DNA from: Collybia mongolica | Taxonomy: Eukaryota; Basidiomycota; Agaricomycetes; Agaricales; Clitocybaceae | NCBI GenBank assembly: GCA_013420905.1 | Contig: JAAXNY010000004.1 | Coordinates: 1-64,000 of the forward strand | Direction of reading: 5' to 3' | Length of the DNA stretch: 64,000 bases | Notes under the pieces: generated by a model | The model's input: only the letters and a program-made list of their open reading frames with translations | The model's database searches: none | What the model was told of the DNA's origin: nothing | Translations under genes and position numbers: made by a program | In this document: positions 20,528 through 30,099 of the stretch, piece by piece | Position numbering within the stretch: the first letter of the stretch is position 1 | Layout of the letters: each line of letters starts with the position of its first letter

Positions 20528-21063
20528 TGTGCTAAGCTCCTTCGTAGGACCAACCCTGGGGTGCTCAGGAAGAACACCAGGTTATCGGCAGAGCGCTCCG
20601 ACAACCCCAGGAAGAGACTGTCGTTACCTATACCTTCTTGGTGACGGATACAGCAGACATGGTTTTGTCTTCTCTAGTGCGTGAGAAGAAATCCTCGATG
20701 GACGCTTTCCTCGATAAAAGAAAGGGCAAAGGTGCGTCGTATCACTCGACTCCTCTTGTTCGATTATGACAAGTCGTTCAGAGATGTATGGCCTGCTCTC
20801 GGGAAAGTCTTAAGTGGATCCTGAGGATGTTCCGGCAAGCCGTTTTGGCTGCCACCGCAGTAATATGATATCAATTCCATTGTTACGAGTTTACTAGTCT
20901 ACCCATGTACTCAAACACAACTATGACTTTTTGTTTCGCAACCTGTTCTATCTCAGGCCAGATTTCTGGAGTTTAGGGTCATGCCAGGTAGCGCGCGGTC
21001 ATAGATATCATCAAACGGGATCGAGCATTCTATTAAAGTGAGTCAGTACAAGCTAGAGACACA

Positions 21064-24000
21064 GGGAGGTTCGACGAACCTCGCACGTATGTACGCGGTC
21101 AATCAAGCTGTTGTTTACGACGGTGATCAGGTATTTGGACATCTGAGTTGGAGGAAGGAAGGCGCAGGAGAAACCGCCGTACGCGGCCTCCATTCAAAGT
21201 GGAGAAAAAAACGCAGGAGGAAACTCCGTACGTTGCGCATTGGCTGGAGTGGGATTGCGGAGTGGGTAGTTTTTTATTCCAGGAGGGAGCCAAGGCCTTG
21301 TAAATTGGATTCTTTGAATATTTGGGATGTGGAAGGGGACGAGTTGATCCTTGCGCAGTAGACTTGAGAGAGTGCCGGTGGGGATCAGACCCCGTTACAC
21401 GAGAAAGGCGAGGTTCGAGGAACCTCGGGTATACAGGACTTCACGAGGGGAACCGGGTCAGTACTGAGATGGCAATGATCTCGCAGGCAGAGGCACTGAC
21501 CGTATAACTTGGTTTTGGCCTCAAATCGATGAGCACGCTACGTCGTCAAGCGGCTTTTCGGCGAAGATCAGATGCCGGCCCTGTGTAAACGCTCGGGAAA
21601 GTTGAGGTTCGACGAACCTTGCCTGCTAGAAACAATGATTCGTATGTTTGAGGCGAAGGACTATAAGCGCAGGAGAAATCCCCGTGCGCTGCGTCTGCTC
21701 GAATAAAGAAGAGAAACGTAGGAGGAAATTCCGTACGTTGGGTATCGGCTGGGGTGGGATTGTGAGTGGGGAGGTTCCTGTTCCAGAAGGGAGTGAGCGT
21801 CGCGACCCGACGGCTTGATGTTCCAAGCCTTATATACTGGTTTCTTTGAATATTTGGGATGTGGAAGATGGCAGGTTGATCCCTGCACAGTAGACTCCTA
21901 AGAGTGCCGGCGGGGATCAGACGCGATGAAAACGAGAAAGGCGAGGTTCGAGGAACCTCGGGTATACAGGATTCTACGAGAGAATTGCATTAGTACTGAG
22001 GTGGCGATTATTTCACGGACAGAGACACTGACCGTACAACTTCGTTTGGCCCTGAAATCGGTTGAGAGTACGCTTCGTCAAGTGGCTTTTCGGCGGGGGT
22101 CAAATGTCAGCTATGGAGGGGCGGAAACATGATGTTCGACGAACCTCGCGTATACGCGCCTAAAGAAACGAGTTAGCATTGGTCCGAGGATGCGTTGGTG
22201 GGGTTGAGGTTGAGGATCAACGAACCTCGTTGTGCCTTCAGGTCAAACGTGTACGTCGGCACTCAAGCCGTTTTCGCGGGTGGTCAGGCGGTTGTTGCGT
22301 CGTAGGTGCGCGGGAGGGATTGTATATAAAATCTACACGAAAGAATTGGTCAAAGTGAGCAGGAAGACACTCTTTTGACGAACTTTGTCCATCTGAGGTA
22401 AGTTCCTTTTGACAGGCCACGTTGAAGTTTTGAGTAGGCGCAGGAGTTTGCGTGGGCTAGAGTGGGCCCCGATGCACGAGAACGGCGAGGTTCGACGAAC
22501 CTCGGGTGTCGAGTTTGGATGGAGGAATCGGGCGACAAGAGATACAGGCGCAGGAGCAGACCCCGTACGCTGTAGTAATCCGAGGGGTGTAAGACAGACG
22601 CAGGAGCAGACCCCGTACGTTGTGTAGTGGTGGGAGCGGAACAGGTTGCGGAACAAGTGACGAGTCCGATAATTGAACCGATAGACCGCCGGTGTTCCAG
22701 ACTCGGTGATCTCGGCGATAAGTTGTCACCTGACTGTTGAATTGTTCTTTGGGCGCGTTCTCGTCACTTCTTCCCTTCCACCCTCATCCCCACCAACCTT
22801 TCACCACACCACAACGGCTTCATCAACGATCCACCTGGTGTTGCGGGGCCTGCTCCCAATACCACCTTCTCTCATCGTTCTATAGTAGAGTTACGGGGTT
22901 TGCTCCTGACACTACTCCTTCTTTCTCGACGCCTCACCTGTGCTTGCGGCCCTCTGAACTCGGTCATACTCGCGTAACTTTTCGAGAGTCACCTAGCGTC
23001 CTTCTGTTGGACTGTCTCTGGGGTCAGTCGAAGCTCCGTGCGTCCGCGACGATGGTCCTCTCGTGCATCGCTAACGGTCTCCGTCAGGTTTCCATTCCTT
23101 GGCTGCTCTTCGTCCCGGTGGTCAGCGTCCCCCTGCCGCTCTAACTTCTCTCATTGTGCTTCGCAGAGCGCTTTACTTTGTAATTGTAACTTCCACGTCT
23201 GTCCGTAAGTCGTCTCATTCTTCTCGTAGCGTGTACAAGCTAAATTGTTCTCAGCCGATCTACTACACCATTTGACGATAATCCGCAAGATTCAAGGATC
23301 GCTCTTAATTCCAAAAACCCACATCCGTTCCCGCCCCACATACTATCTACTTACTTCCCCTCCCCAGTTTCGTGATAGCCATTCGGTCACCATCGCTGCA
23401 AAATAAAAATAAATTGTCGTTCCCATTTAGAAACTCGTGAACATAATTAGAACTTCATCTCTATAACATAGATATGGTGTTGTGTCTTTTCGAAAGTCAT
23501 CGCACCCCTGTCAACATCGTGGCTAGTGATGCCCAGGAGATGAGTTGACGATTACGGGATTTCAGTTTATGAAGTCCGAAGAACGCCGCGCACAGCACTG
23601 ACGAACAGGAACCCTCGTGGCAGGTGGTGTGGATATTGTGAGCCGGAAGTAAGGGATAGCAGTGAGAAGTCGGCAGCGGAATGCCAGTACGCGACGTTCG
23701 GAAACTTTGTGCACGGAAGCCATAAAGGGAGGGATTGAGGGTGTTTCTGTCCCGGGGGAGAGGGTTACTCGATGCGATGTGTAAAAGATTCCGCGGAGAG
23801 ATATACTGCAGGTATTGGGGATGTCATATCTCACACGAAGGTTTGGCGGCTTAATCTAAAAGAAGGCATTTTTCCTCAGCATATAGCTCACTTGAAGATC
23901 TCTATTTGCTAAGGTGACTACTCCGTCTTTCTTAACCCTAACCACCATATTACAGTGAGTCCCTAACTTTCGAATAGCTTCTGTTTTTTTTTTCGCACAC

Positions 24001-26311
24001 GACGCAACCTCTGCTAACAAACTTTATACTTCACTTCAAGCGGTCTTATAATTCAATCAACCTCACTCTCTTGTCCCACCACCACCACTTCCATGCCTAT
24101 CATCTCGCGCGGTATAACGTGGGTTTCGTCTCTCCGTCTTGCCCTCCCGCCGGCGTTCCTTGGTGTTTTTTCTCGGGAAAGGATTCACAAGGTACGTTTC
24201 TCTTCATATCGAGCATCGCGTAACTCATTCCCTTTGAGATTCTTATGGAGTCCGTTCGCCGAGCAGGTCTTCCGGCATCGCGGTTGGTCGAGCGTTTCTT
24301 CGAGGATGAGGCGTCGGTAAGTTTTGTTTCTTCGCTTCTTGCTTCGGCCTTATAGTACATAGGATCCTCACTGGCGCGAGGACACTATGTGCCCGGTGAG
24401 TTGACTTGATTTGCCCACCCCCTCCTCGTCTAAGTCCTTCAAGATCTGTCTCGAAGATCCAGCCCCTCGCGAACCGCATCTCCTCACTTGTACGTGCCGT
24501 CGCTTATGGTACTGCCAGGTAAGTCGAATCCCCTTCGCAGACAGCTAACTTACACAACTTAAATACAGAAATGCGTCTTCAACCTGCCGACCATGGGTGA
24601 GAACGATGATAGAATGGCCTGTAAGTCTTTCATTCTGATCGTTTTAGTAGTCTAATTTCGGGGTAGGCCCTATTTGCGCCTGTCCCGCTCTTGCTATTCA
24701 TTTTGGTTGGCTGGCCGATTGAGCCGCCGTTGTTCTATTCAATGTAATTACTCTACCTACCTTCCATTTGTATATAATCTTGTAGTCTAGTATTTTTTGA
24801 TAGTGTTTCTTGGCGATTAATAGATACTTCTAATATTTAATTGCATCACACTAATACCTGCATCTTTGTTCAGTTCGACCTTGGCTCTTCGTCAACCAGA
24901 ATAATCAAAAGAACAAGACTGAATACTGCTCCCGGCTGTGCGATAAAAAGGTGAGTCTTATGAGCATTGTCGAACTGAAGTCCTGCAATTTACAGTTACA
25001 AAATGAGCAGAACGCGAGGTTCCACGAACCTCGCTTTCATCCTTGGTGTTATCGCACGGGAGGTATGCATATTGTGCGAGGCTCGACAAGTCTCATCTTC
25101 GGTCATTGAATAAGGCCCACAAATGTCCCGAGGCACGACCGAACCAACATAACCAAACCAGCCACCCCTAGTCGCAGCAGCATCAGGTGAGTAAATGTGA
25201 GGCTCGACGAACCTCGCCTATCTCACGCGAGGTATTGAGTTAGTGTAAAAATTCCCGGTCCTACTGGCGAGGATATCCCATGTACGAACAGCTGATCAAA
25301 GATTGCGCCCGGGTTCAAATAATGTGAGTAGGTTGAGTAGGTTATCAAACGGGATTGGCCACTCGTTATCGAGTTCCAGGTGTGCCATTCTCGAGGCTCA
25401 TCAAAACTCATTCCACCCTTCGGTGATCTTGCTATTATTCTAGTTAGTTATCTCATCATTACTTAGGGCTATTGGTGTACTCGAGTTCTTCTGACCTCAG
25501 ATAGAATTGTCAAGGTGGTGTCTATCACCTAGAATTGCATTCCACAAAGTTGATTTCGAGGATCACTGAGCTCTGCCCGCGCCACACTTTGTCGTCTAAT
25601 TAGTTTCTTAGTTGTTACTGCTGTATTCTTCATGGCTTCGCATTGGACCGTCAGACGGTCAGTTCTAACCAAACCAACCAACCAAACCAAACACATCATC
25701 CCCGGTTTTCTCGCGTTCGAAGCGAGGCTCATAGAGTCTCGTCTCATAGTCTCTCTCATCACCCAGCAAACACCAGTGAACAAAATGTGAGGTTCGTGGA
25801 ACCTCGCATCTATTGGAGCATTTGGAAGTGTTGTTACTCGGAAACGCGAGGTTCGACGAACCTCACACACCAGAATTGTTATCAAGAAATTGCATTTGGT
25901 GGGCTCTGATTGATGATCAATAGTAGTAATAAAATAGAGCGAGCCGAGGCTTACAATGCCAAACTTCTTAGACTCTTCATTTTTATCCTCATCAGCCTAT
26001 TGAGGCATTTGGGAACATGGACTCAAGGATGTGAGGTTCGTCGAACCTCATGTGCTAGTATGTTTGTTCAAGAGAGTAGGCATGATAGACTCAGAAGTAA
26101 ATGTGAGGTTCGACGAACCTCACACACCAGAATTGTTGTTGTTATCAAGAAAATTCATTTGGTGGGCTCTGATTGATGGTCAATAGTAGTGATAAAATAG
26201 AGCGAGCTGAGGCTTGCAATGCCAAATCTCTTAGACTCTTCACTTTTATCCTCATCAGCCTATTGTGGCATTAGGGAACATGGACTCAAGGATGCGAGGT
26301 TCGTCGAACCT
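21064..26311. repeat. Cluster of GAGGTTCG-n-CGAACCTC palindromes (copy 2)
   Basis: Palindromes lie near 21067, 21410, 21604, 21941, 22134, 22487, 25016, 25200, 25787, 25846, 26030, 26104 and 26294, mirroring copy 1. Single members also occur near 13527, 17222, 17572 and 18983. None is seen in the single-copy part beyond 29500, so the motif is confined to the subtelomere in this window. Confidence 0.85.
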
Positions 26312-26425
26312 CATGTGCTAGTATGTTTATTCAAGAAAGTAGACATGATAGACTCAGAAGTACAATGGTAGTAGTAGTAAAGTTGAATGAACTGTACCTA
26401 TGATGGAAAGGAATTCCATCTGTCT

Positions 26426-26836
26426 CTCAATCCTACTCCCAATCCCTGCTCATCTCTGCTCATCCCTGCTCCCAATCCCTGCTCATCCCTGCTCATCCCT
26501 GCTCCCAATCCCTGCCCATCCCTACTCCCAATCCCTGCTCATCCCTGCTCATCCCTGCTCCCAATCCCTGCCCATCCCTACTCCCAATCCCTGCTCATCC
26601 CTGCTCATCCCTGCTCCCAATCCCTGCCCATCCCTACTCCCAATCCCTGCCCATCCCTGCTCATCCCTGCTCCCAATCCCTGCTCATCTCTGCTCATCCC
26701 TGCTCCCAATCCCTGCCCATCCCTACTCCCAATCCCTGCCCATCCCTGCTCATCCCTGCTCCCAATCCCTGCTCATCTCTGCTCATCCCTGCTCCCAATC
26801 CCTGCCCATCCCTACTCCCAATCCCTGCTCATCCCT
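26426..26836. repeat. Minisatellite of CCAATCCCTGCYCATCCCTGC type, longer copy
   Basis: The same array as 6976-7252 but expanded. ORFs over it are artefacts of the repeat. Confidence 0.9.
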
Positions 26837-26883
26837 GTAATTTAAATCCCTGTTCAATCCCTGTCCAATAAAAAATAGCCCCA

Positions 26884-26893
26884 TAACCCTAAC
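26884..26893 (+). repeat. Telomere repeat at block/module A junction (TAACCCTAAC)
   Basis: It joins the end of the duplicated block (ATAGCCCC) to the 5'-truncated module A. The matching point in copy 1 (7299-7304) has only a remnant (ATAACC) before the RT gene. Confidence 0.75.
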
Positions 26894-27340
26894 GCCTAAG
26901 TATAGCGCGGCTATAAGTAGATAAGATCAAGGCACAAGATCCATCTTCTTTAATGATCCGCGTTGGTGTATAGCTAACCGAGATTGATCCGTGTATCGGA
27001 TAAATACTAAGGTAGGGCGGGCCAACATGGACCGCATCCCATGCGCGTCGAGTGCGCATGATAGCGCACACCCCCTCACATGGCGTAACATGTGCTCTGA
27101 GGGGTATACGCTATGGTCGCTTGGAAAAACCGCGCGCGCGCTGTTACGGTGCGGCGGCGCGAGCAGAGAATCTGATTAACATTAACAAACAGGCCTGATG
27201 AGTATATATACGAAACAGGCCTGATGAGTATATATACGAAACAGGTCGGGTGGGGGATTCCCCCAACCCTGTTGCTTGTTTGTAACGCAACTCATCGTAC
27301 CTAAGTCACTCGCAACCTCGCTTCGCTCGGTTGCTCGTTC
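26894..27340 (+). mobile_element. Module A, 3' end of a telomere-attached element (copy 2)
   Basis: A 5'-truncated copy of module A, starting at GCCTAAGTATAGCG immediately after telomere repeats and ending at CGTTC before AACCCTAAC. It carries a hammerhead with a duplicated core. Confidence 0.65.
27185..27283 (+). ncRNA. Hammerhead ribozyme with tandemly duplicated core, module A copy 2
   Basis: Helix I is ACAAACAGGC (27185-27194) with GCTTGTTTGT (27274-27283). Two CTGATGA-GTATATATAC-GAAA cores follow in tandem, 26 bp apart (27195-27215 and 27221-27241). One shared helix III follows (CAGG 27242-27245 with CCTG 27268-27271) and then TT (27272-27273). The second core can use CAGGC just before it as a shortened helix I. 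Either core gives cleavage after 27273, but with the first core the second must be looped out. Confidence 0.8.
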
Positions 27341-27349
27341 AACCCTAAC
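27341..27349 (+). repeat. Telomere repeat at 3' end of module A copy 2 (AACCCTAAC)
   Basis: A single CCCTAA unit with flanks joins module A to the start of the minisatellite element (TTTTGTTTGG). Confidence 0.6.
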
Positions 27350-27473
27350 TTTTGTTTGGAATCTGATCTTAGATAAGATCTTCAACTTGGTTGAATCAAG
27401 TTTCAATTATATGAGATTTTTAAAACTTTTTTTCATTTATGACTTGTAGATTTTTTTGTAATTTTTTCGGTCT

Positions 27474-27981
27474 GCAGCACTGCAGCACTGGACCCTGACT
27501 GCAGCACTGGACCCTTAATGCAGCACTGCAGCACTCTGCAGCACTCCTACCTGTAATCTATGCAGCACTGCAGCACTGGACCCTTAATGCAGCACTAGAC
27601 CCTTACTGCAGCACTGCAGCACTCTGCAGCACTCCTACCTGTAATCTATGCAGCACTAGACCCTTACTGCAGCACTGCAGCACTCTGCAGCATTTCTACT
27701 CTTAGAGGTGCAGCACTGGACCCTGAGTGCTGCAGCATCAGGCTTTGGCTGCAGCACTGCAGCACTGGACCCTTTGTGCAGCACTCTGCAGCACTGCAGC
27801 ACTGGACCCTTAGTGCAGCACTCTGCAGCACTGGGGAGTGGACCCTTAATGCTGCAGAGGACCCTTAATGCAGCACTGCAGCACTCTGGGTGGACCCTTA
27901 ATGCTGCAGAGGACCCTTGATGCAGCACTGCAGCACTGCAGCATTGGACCCTGAGTGCTGCACTGCAGCACTGCAGCACTG
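27474..27981. repeat. Minisatellite GCAGCACT / GGACCCTTAAT
   Basis: About 500 bp of irregular units combining GCAGCACTGCAGCACT with GGACCCTTAATGCAGCACT. Higher-order units of about 80-100 bp (ending CTACCTGTAATCTAT) are visible at its start. It ends at the palindrome at 27982. Confidence 0.9.
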
Positions 27982-28017
27982 GAAACTCACGTGAGTTTCT
28001 TTGGATCAGATTATTAG
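27982..28017. repeat. CACGTG palindrome plus TTGGATCAGATTATTAG (first)
   Basis: GAAACTCACGTGAGTTTC (27982-27999) is a perfect 18 bp palindrome preceded by GCAGCACT and followed by the conserved 17-mer. It pairs with the site at 29100-29136, where the arms differ but symmetry is kept. Confidence 0.85.
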
Positions 28018-28384
28018 GTTAAGACAGATAGACAGTGTAATTGAACTCACTTTAGGACTCTTGGTGGCATTGCCATTGTCACCAGCACTTTCTTCTTCTT
28101 CTACTGCTTTTCTCTTCTGAGTTTGGCCTTGGCCTTGGTTTGAACCATAAGATAAAAGTTTTAAATGTTCCAAATAGTTAGAACTAACCTTTGTGAGTTC
28201 AGCCTACAAAGCCTAAGTTTTAAAAGACAGATATATTTAAAACTTGAAATAGTACTCACAGCTTTGGCTGCCTTGGCCTTGGCACTTTTTTCCTACAAAA
28301 TTTTTATTGGTAAGTTTTAAAATCCTTGGAAAGTTAAAACTTTTTGACTTTTTCCTACAAGTCCAACTTGGATAAGTTTTAATT
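28018..28384 (-). pseudogene. Lys/Ala-rich coding relic with intron-like breaks
   Basis: On the minus strand, short coding-looking pieces (GQTQKRKAVEEEESAGDNGN and AKAKAAKA) are separated by GTGAGT..CTAG-like segments. KRK could be a nuclear localisation signal. I cannot join the pieces into one gene or name a family. It lies between the two repeat arrays of the composite element and may be what remains of its protein. Confidence 0.3.
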
Positions 28385-29098
28385 TTCCAGTGGAACTCAC
28401 CTCTTAGCCTAGCGGAACTCATGCCTTAGGGTGGAACTTTTACTTTGACTGGTGGAACTCTGGCGGAACTCATCTCTTAGGCTGGCAGAACTCTGGGCGG
28501 AACTACCAGCGGAACTGCAGCACTGGCAGAACTCATCTCTTTGGGCTGGCGGAACTCTGGCGGAACTCATACCTGGCAGGCGGAACTCCAGCGGAACTCA
28601 CCTCTTAGCCTAGCGGAACTCATGCCTTAGGGTAGAACTTGTACTTTGACTGGCGGAATTCTGGCGGAACTCATACCTGGTGGTGGACCTCCAGTGGAAA
28701 TCATCTGGCTGGCGGAACTCTGGCGGAACTCATCTCTTAGGCTGGCAGAACTCTGGGTGGAACTACCAGTGGAACTGCAGCACTGGCGGAACTCATCTCT
28801 TTGGCTGGCGGAACTCTGGCGGAACTCATATTTGGCAGGCGGAACTCTGGCGGAACTTGCCTCTTAGGCTGGGGCGGAACTCCAGCGGAACTGCAGCACT
28901 GGCGGAACTCATCTCTTTGGCTGGCGGAACTCTGGCGGAACTGCAGCACTGGCGGAACTCATCTCTTTGGCTGGCGGAACTCTGGCGGAACTCATATTTG
29001 GCAGGCAGAACTCTGGCGGAACTCATATTTTGGCAGGCGGAACTCTGGCGGAACTTGCCTCTTAGGCTGGGGCGGAACTCCAGCGGAACTGCAGCACT
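28385..29098. repeat. Minisatellite GGCGGAACTC / CTGGCGGAACTCATCTCTTTGG
   Basis: About 700 bp of CTGGCGGAACT units in higher-order blocks (CATCTCTT..GGCTGG, CATATTTGGCAGG, GCAGCACTGG). The ORFs across it are repeat artefacts. GCAGCACT also occurs inside it, linking it to the neighbouring array. Confidence 0.9.
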
Positions 29099-29099
29099 T

Positions 29100-29136
29100 G
29101 GATGTTCACGTGAACATCCTTGGATCAGATTATTAG
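29100..29136. repeat. CACGTG palindrome plus TTGGATCAGATTATTAG (second)
   Basis: GGATGTTCACGTGAACATCC (29100-29119) is a perfect 20 bp palindrome followed by the same 17-mer as at 28001. It joins directly to module B at about 29135. Confidence 0.85.
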
Positions 29137-29456
29137 AGTTAGTAAGCCCGCTTCGGCGATGTCGTGTTCTATTCCGATCTGCCAGATGCTATGGAAGTGA
29201 CTGCGCATCTGTCATGTGTGCAAATGGCCATTGGCCGCCTCTGACAGGTAGACGACTAAGTATCCCGACTTTAGCCTAACTTCGGAACAAAGCTAAAGTC
29301 CGCAGCAACCCGTATACACCCTAAAAACCAATCTGAAGAGTCTTAAAAGACGAAAGGATCCGACCGGTGGTCTCCTCCATTGATCCTTATCGGTACCCCT
29401 TATCGCCCACTCAACTAGTCCTCCAACCCAAACGCTTCGCGTTTGTGTTGTCGTCC
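29135..29456 (+). mobile_element. Module B, 3' end of a telomere-attached element (copy 2)
   Basis: Matches 11814-12136. It ends in the same hairpin and TCGTCC, then TCCCTAACCCTAAA (29457-29470). To the right is single-copy chromosome, so this is the innermost addition visible in the window. Confidence 0.65.
29327..29394 (+). ncRNA. Type I hammerhead ribozyme, module B copy 2
   Basis: CTGAAGA (29333-29339) fits CUGANGA, since position 7 is free. Helix II is GTCT-TAAA-AGAC (29340-29351). GAAA is at 29352-29355. Helix III is GGATC (29356-29360) with GATCC (29382-29386). TT (29387-29388) precedes the predicted cut after 29388. Helix I is ACCAAT (29327-29332) with ATCGGT (29389-29394): five pairs and one A-C mismatch. 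Compared with copy 1, the outermost pair has changed from C-G to A-T on both strands. Confidence 0.85.
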
Positions 29457-29470
29457 TCCCTAACCCTAAA
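29457..29470 (+). repeat. Telomere repeat at the border to single-copy chromosome (TCCCTAACCCTAAA)
   Basis: Two CCCTAA units in left-end orientation mark the likely oldest chromosome end in the window. Everything to the right is single copy in this window apart from local gene duplications. Confidence 0.8.
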
Positions 29471-29474
29471 GCCA

Positions 29475-30099
29475 ATGCAGCCTTAACCAAATCAACCGAG
29501 ATAAATCGAAGAGTTGTACAAGGTGAGCAACTGTTCATTCATCTCACTCACTCGAGAGGACCTACAAACGACTTTCCGCGACACTTCTAATCTGTCGGTA
29601 GCAGCCATCCAGCCATCCGTTAGTAGTTCCCTATTTCACATGTTATCAAATAGGCCCGAATCCAAATTGTATGTATCTCACCAATCGGCACTCGCAACCC
29701 AGCCTTATCCCAAGCCCAGGTTCTCTTGTTTGATTGACATTGGTGCACCTCAACGCACATCATGCATCGAAAAGGGAATATATATGTCGCGAGATGCACT
29801 AGGTGTCGTAGATGTGAATAGGAATGTCCTAAGGTGCAGAGCAGGTTGAAGCGTACTCTGACTGTGGTGACATATAACGAGAAAAAGAAAAACACAATAA
29901 ACGGAAGAATAACGGGGAAACCAGCAGCTGCCACGCCGCTCGTCCCCAGATTAAACGTATGCAGACCGTGGATCATCTAAGAGCGAAGCATGGTCCAACA
30001 TACGCACAAAGCACGAAGAACCTCACACGCATTCCATCGACCGTCGCCAAGCCCAGTCCACATCCCTGAAGGCTTCCTTCCATATCTCCAAAGCTCGCC
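29475..30099. other. Border zone without a recognisable gene
   Basis: First single-copy sequence after the telomere repeat. Short ORFs on both strands show no family features. The part nearest 30099 is the 3' flank of VPS74. Confidence 0.4.

Larger units (their letters stand above)
20528..26880. repeat. Duplicated subtelomeric block, copy 2
   Basis: Corresponds to about 1180-7300. It holds no gene I can support. ORFs such as that at 24093-24320 are not preserved in copy 1, where indels shift the frame. Confidence 0.75.
27360..29136. mobile_element. Repeat-rich composite element(s) with palindromic ends, unclassified
   Basis: The left end has AATCTGATC overlapping the palindrome GATCTTA-GA-TAAGATC (27365-27380). 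Two internal or right ends have an 18-20 bp CACGTG-centred palindrome followed by TTGGATCAGATTATTAG (28001-28017 and 29120-29136). GGATCAGATT is the inverse of AATCTGATC, so it acts like a short terminal inverted repeat. The interior is two minisatellites plus a minus-strand Lys/Ala-rich relic. No transposase is seen. I cannot assign it to a known superfamily. Confidence 0.5.

Noticed and set aside
27474..27985. CRISPR-like array
   Set aside because: The units are irregular and overlapping, without constant spacers, and the genome is eukaryotic.
28646..29279. Repetitive Trp/Asn/Gly-rich ORFs
   Set aside because: They follow the GGCGGAACTC minisatellite in all frames, with no start context or conserved end.
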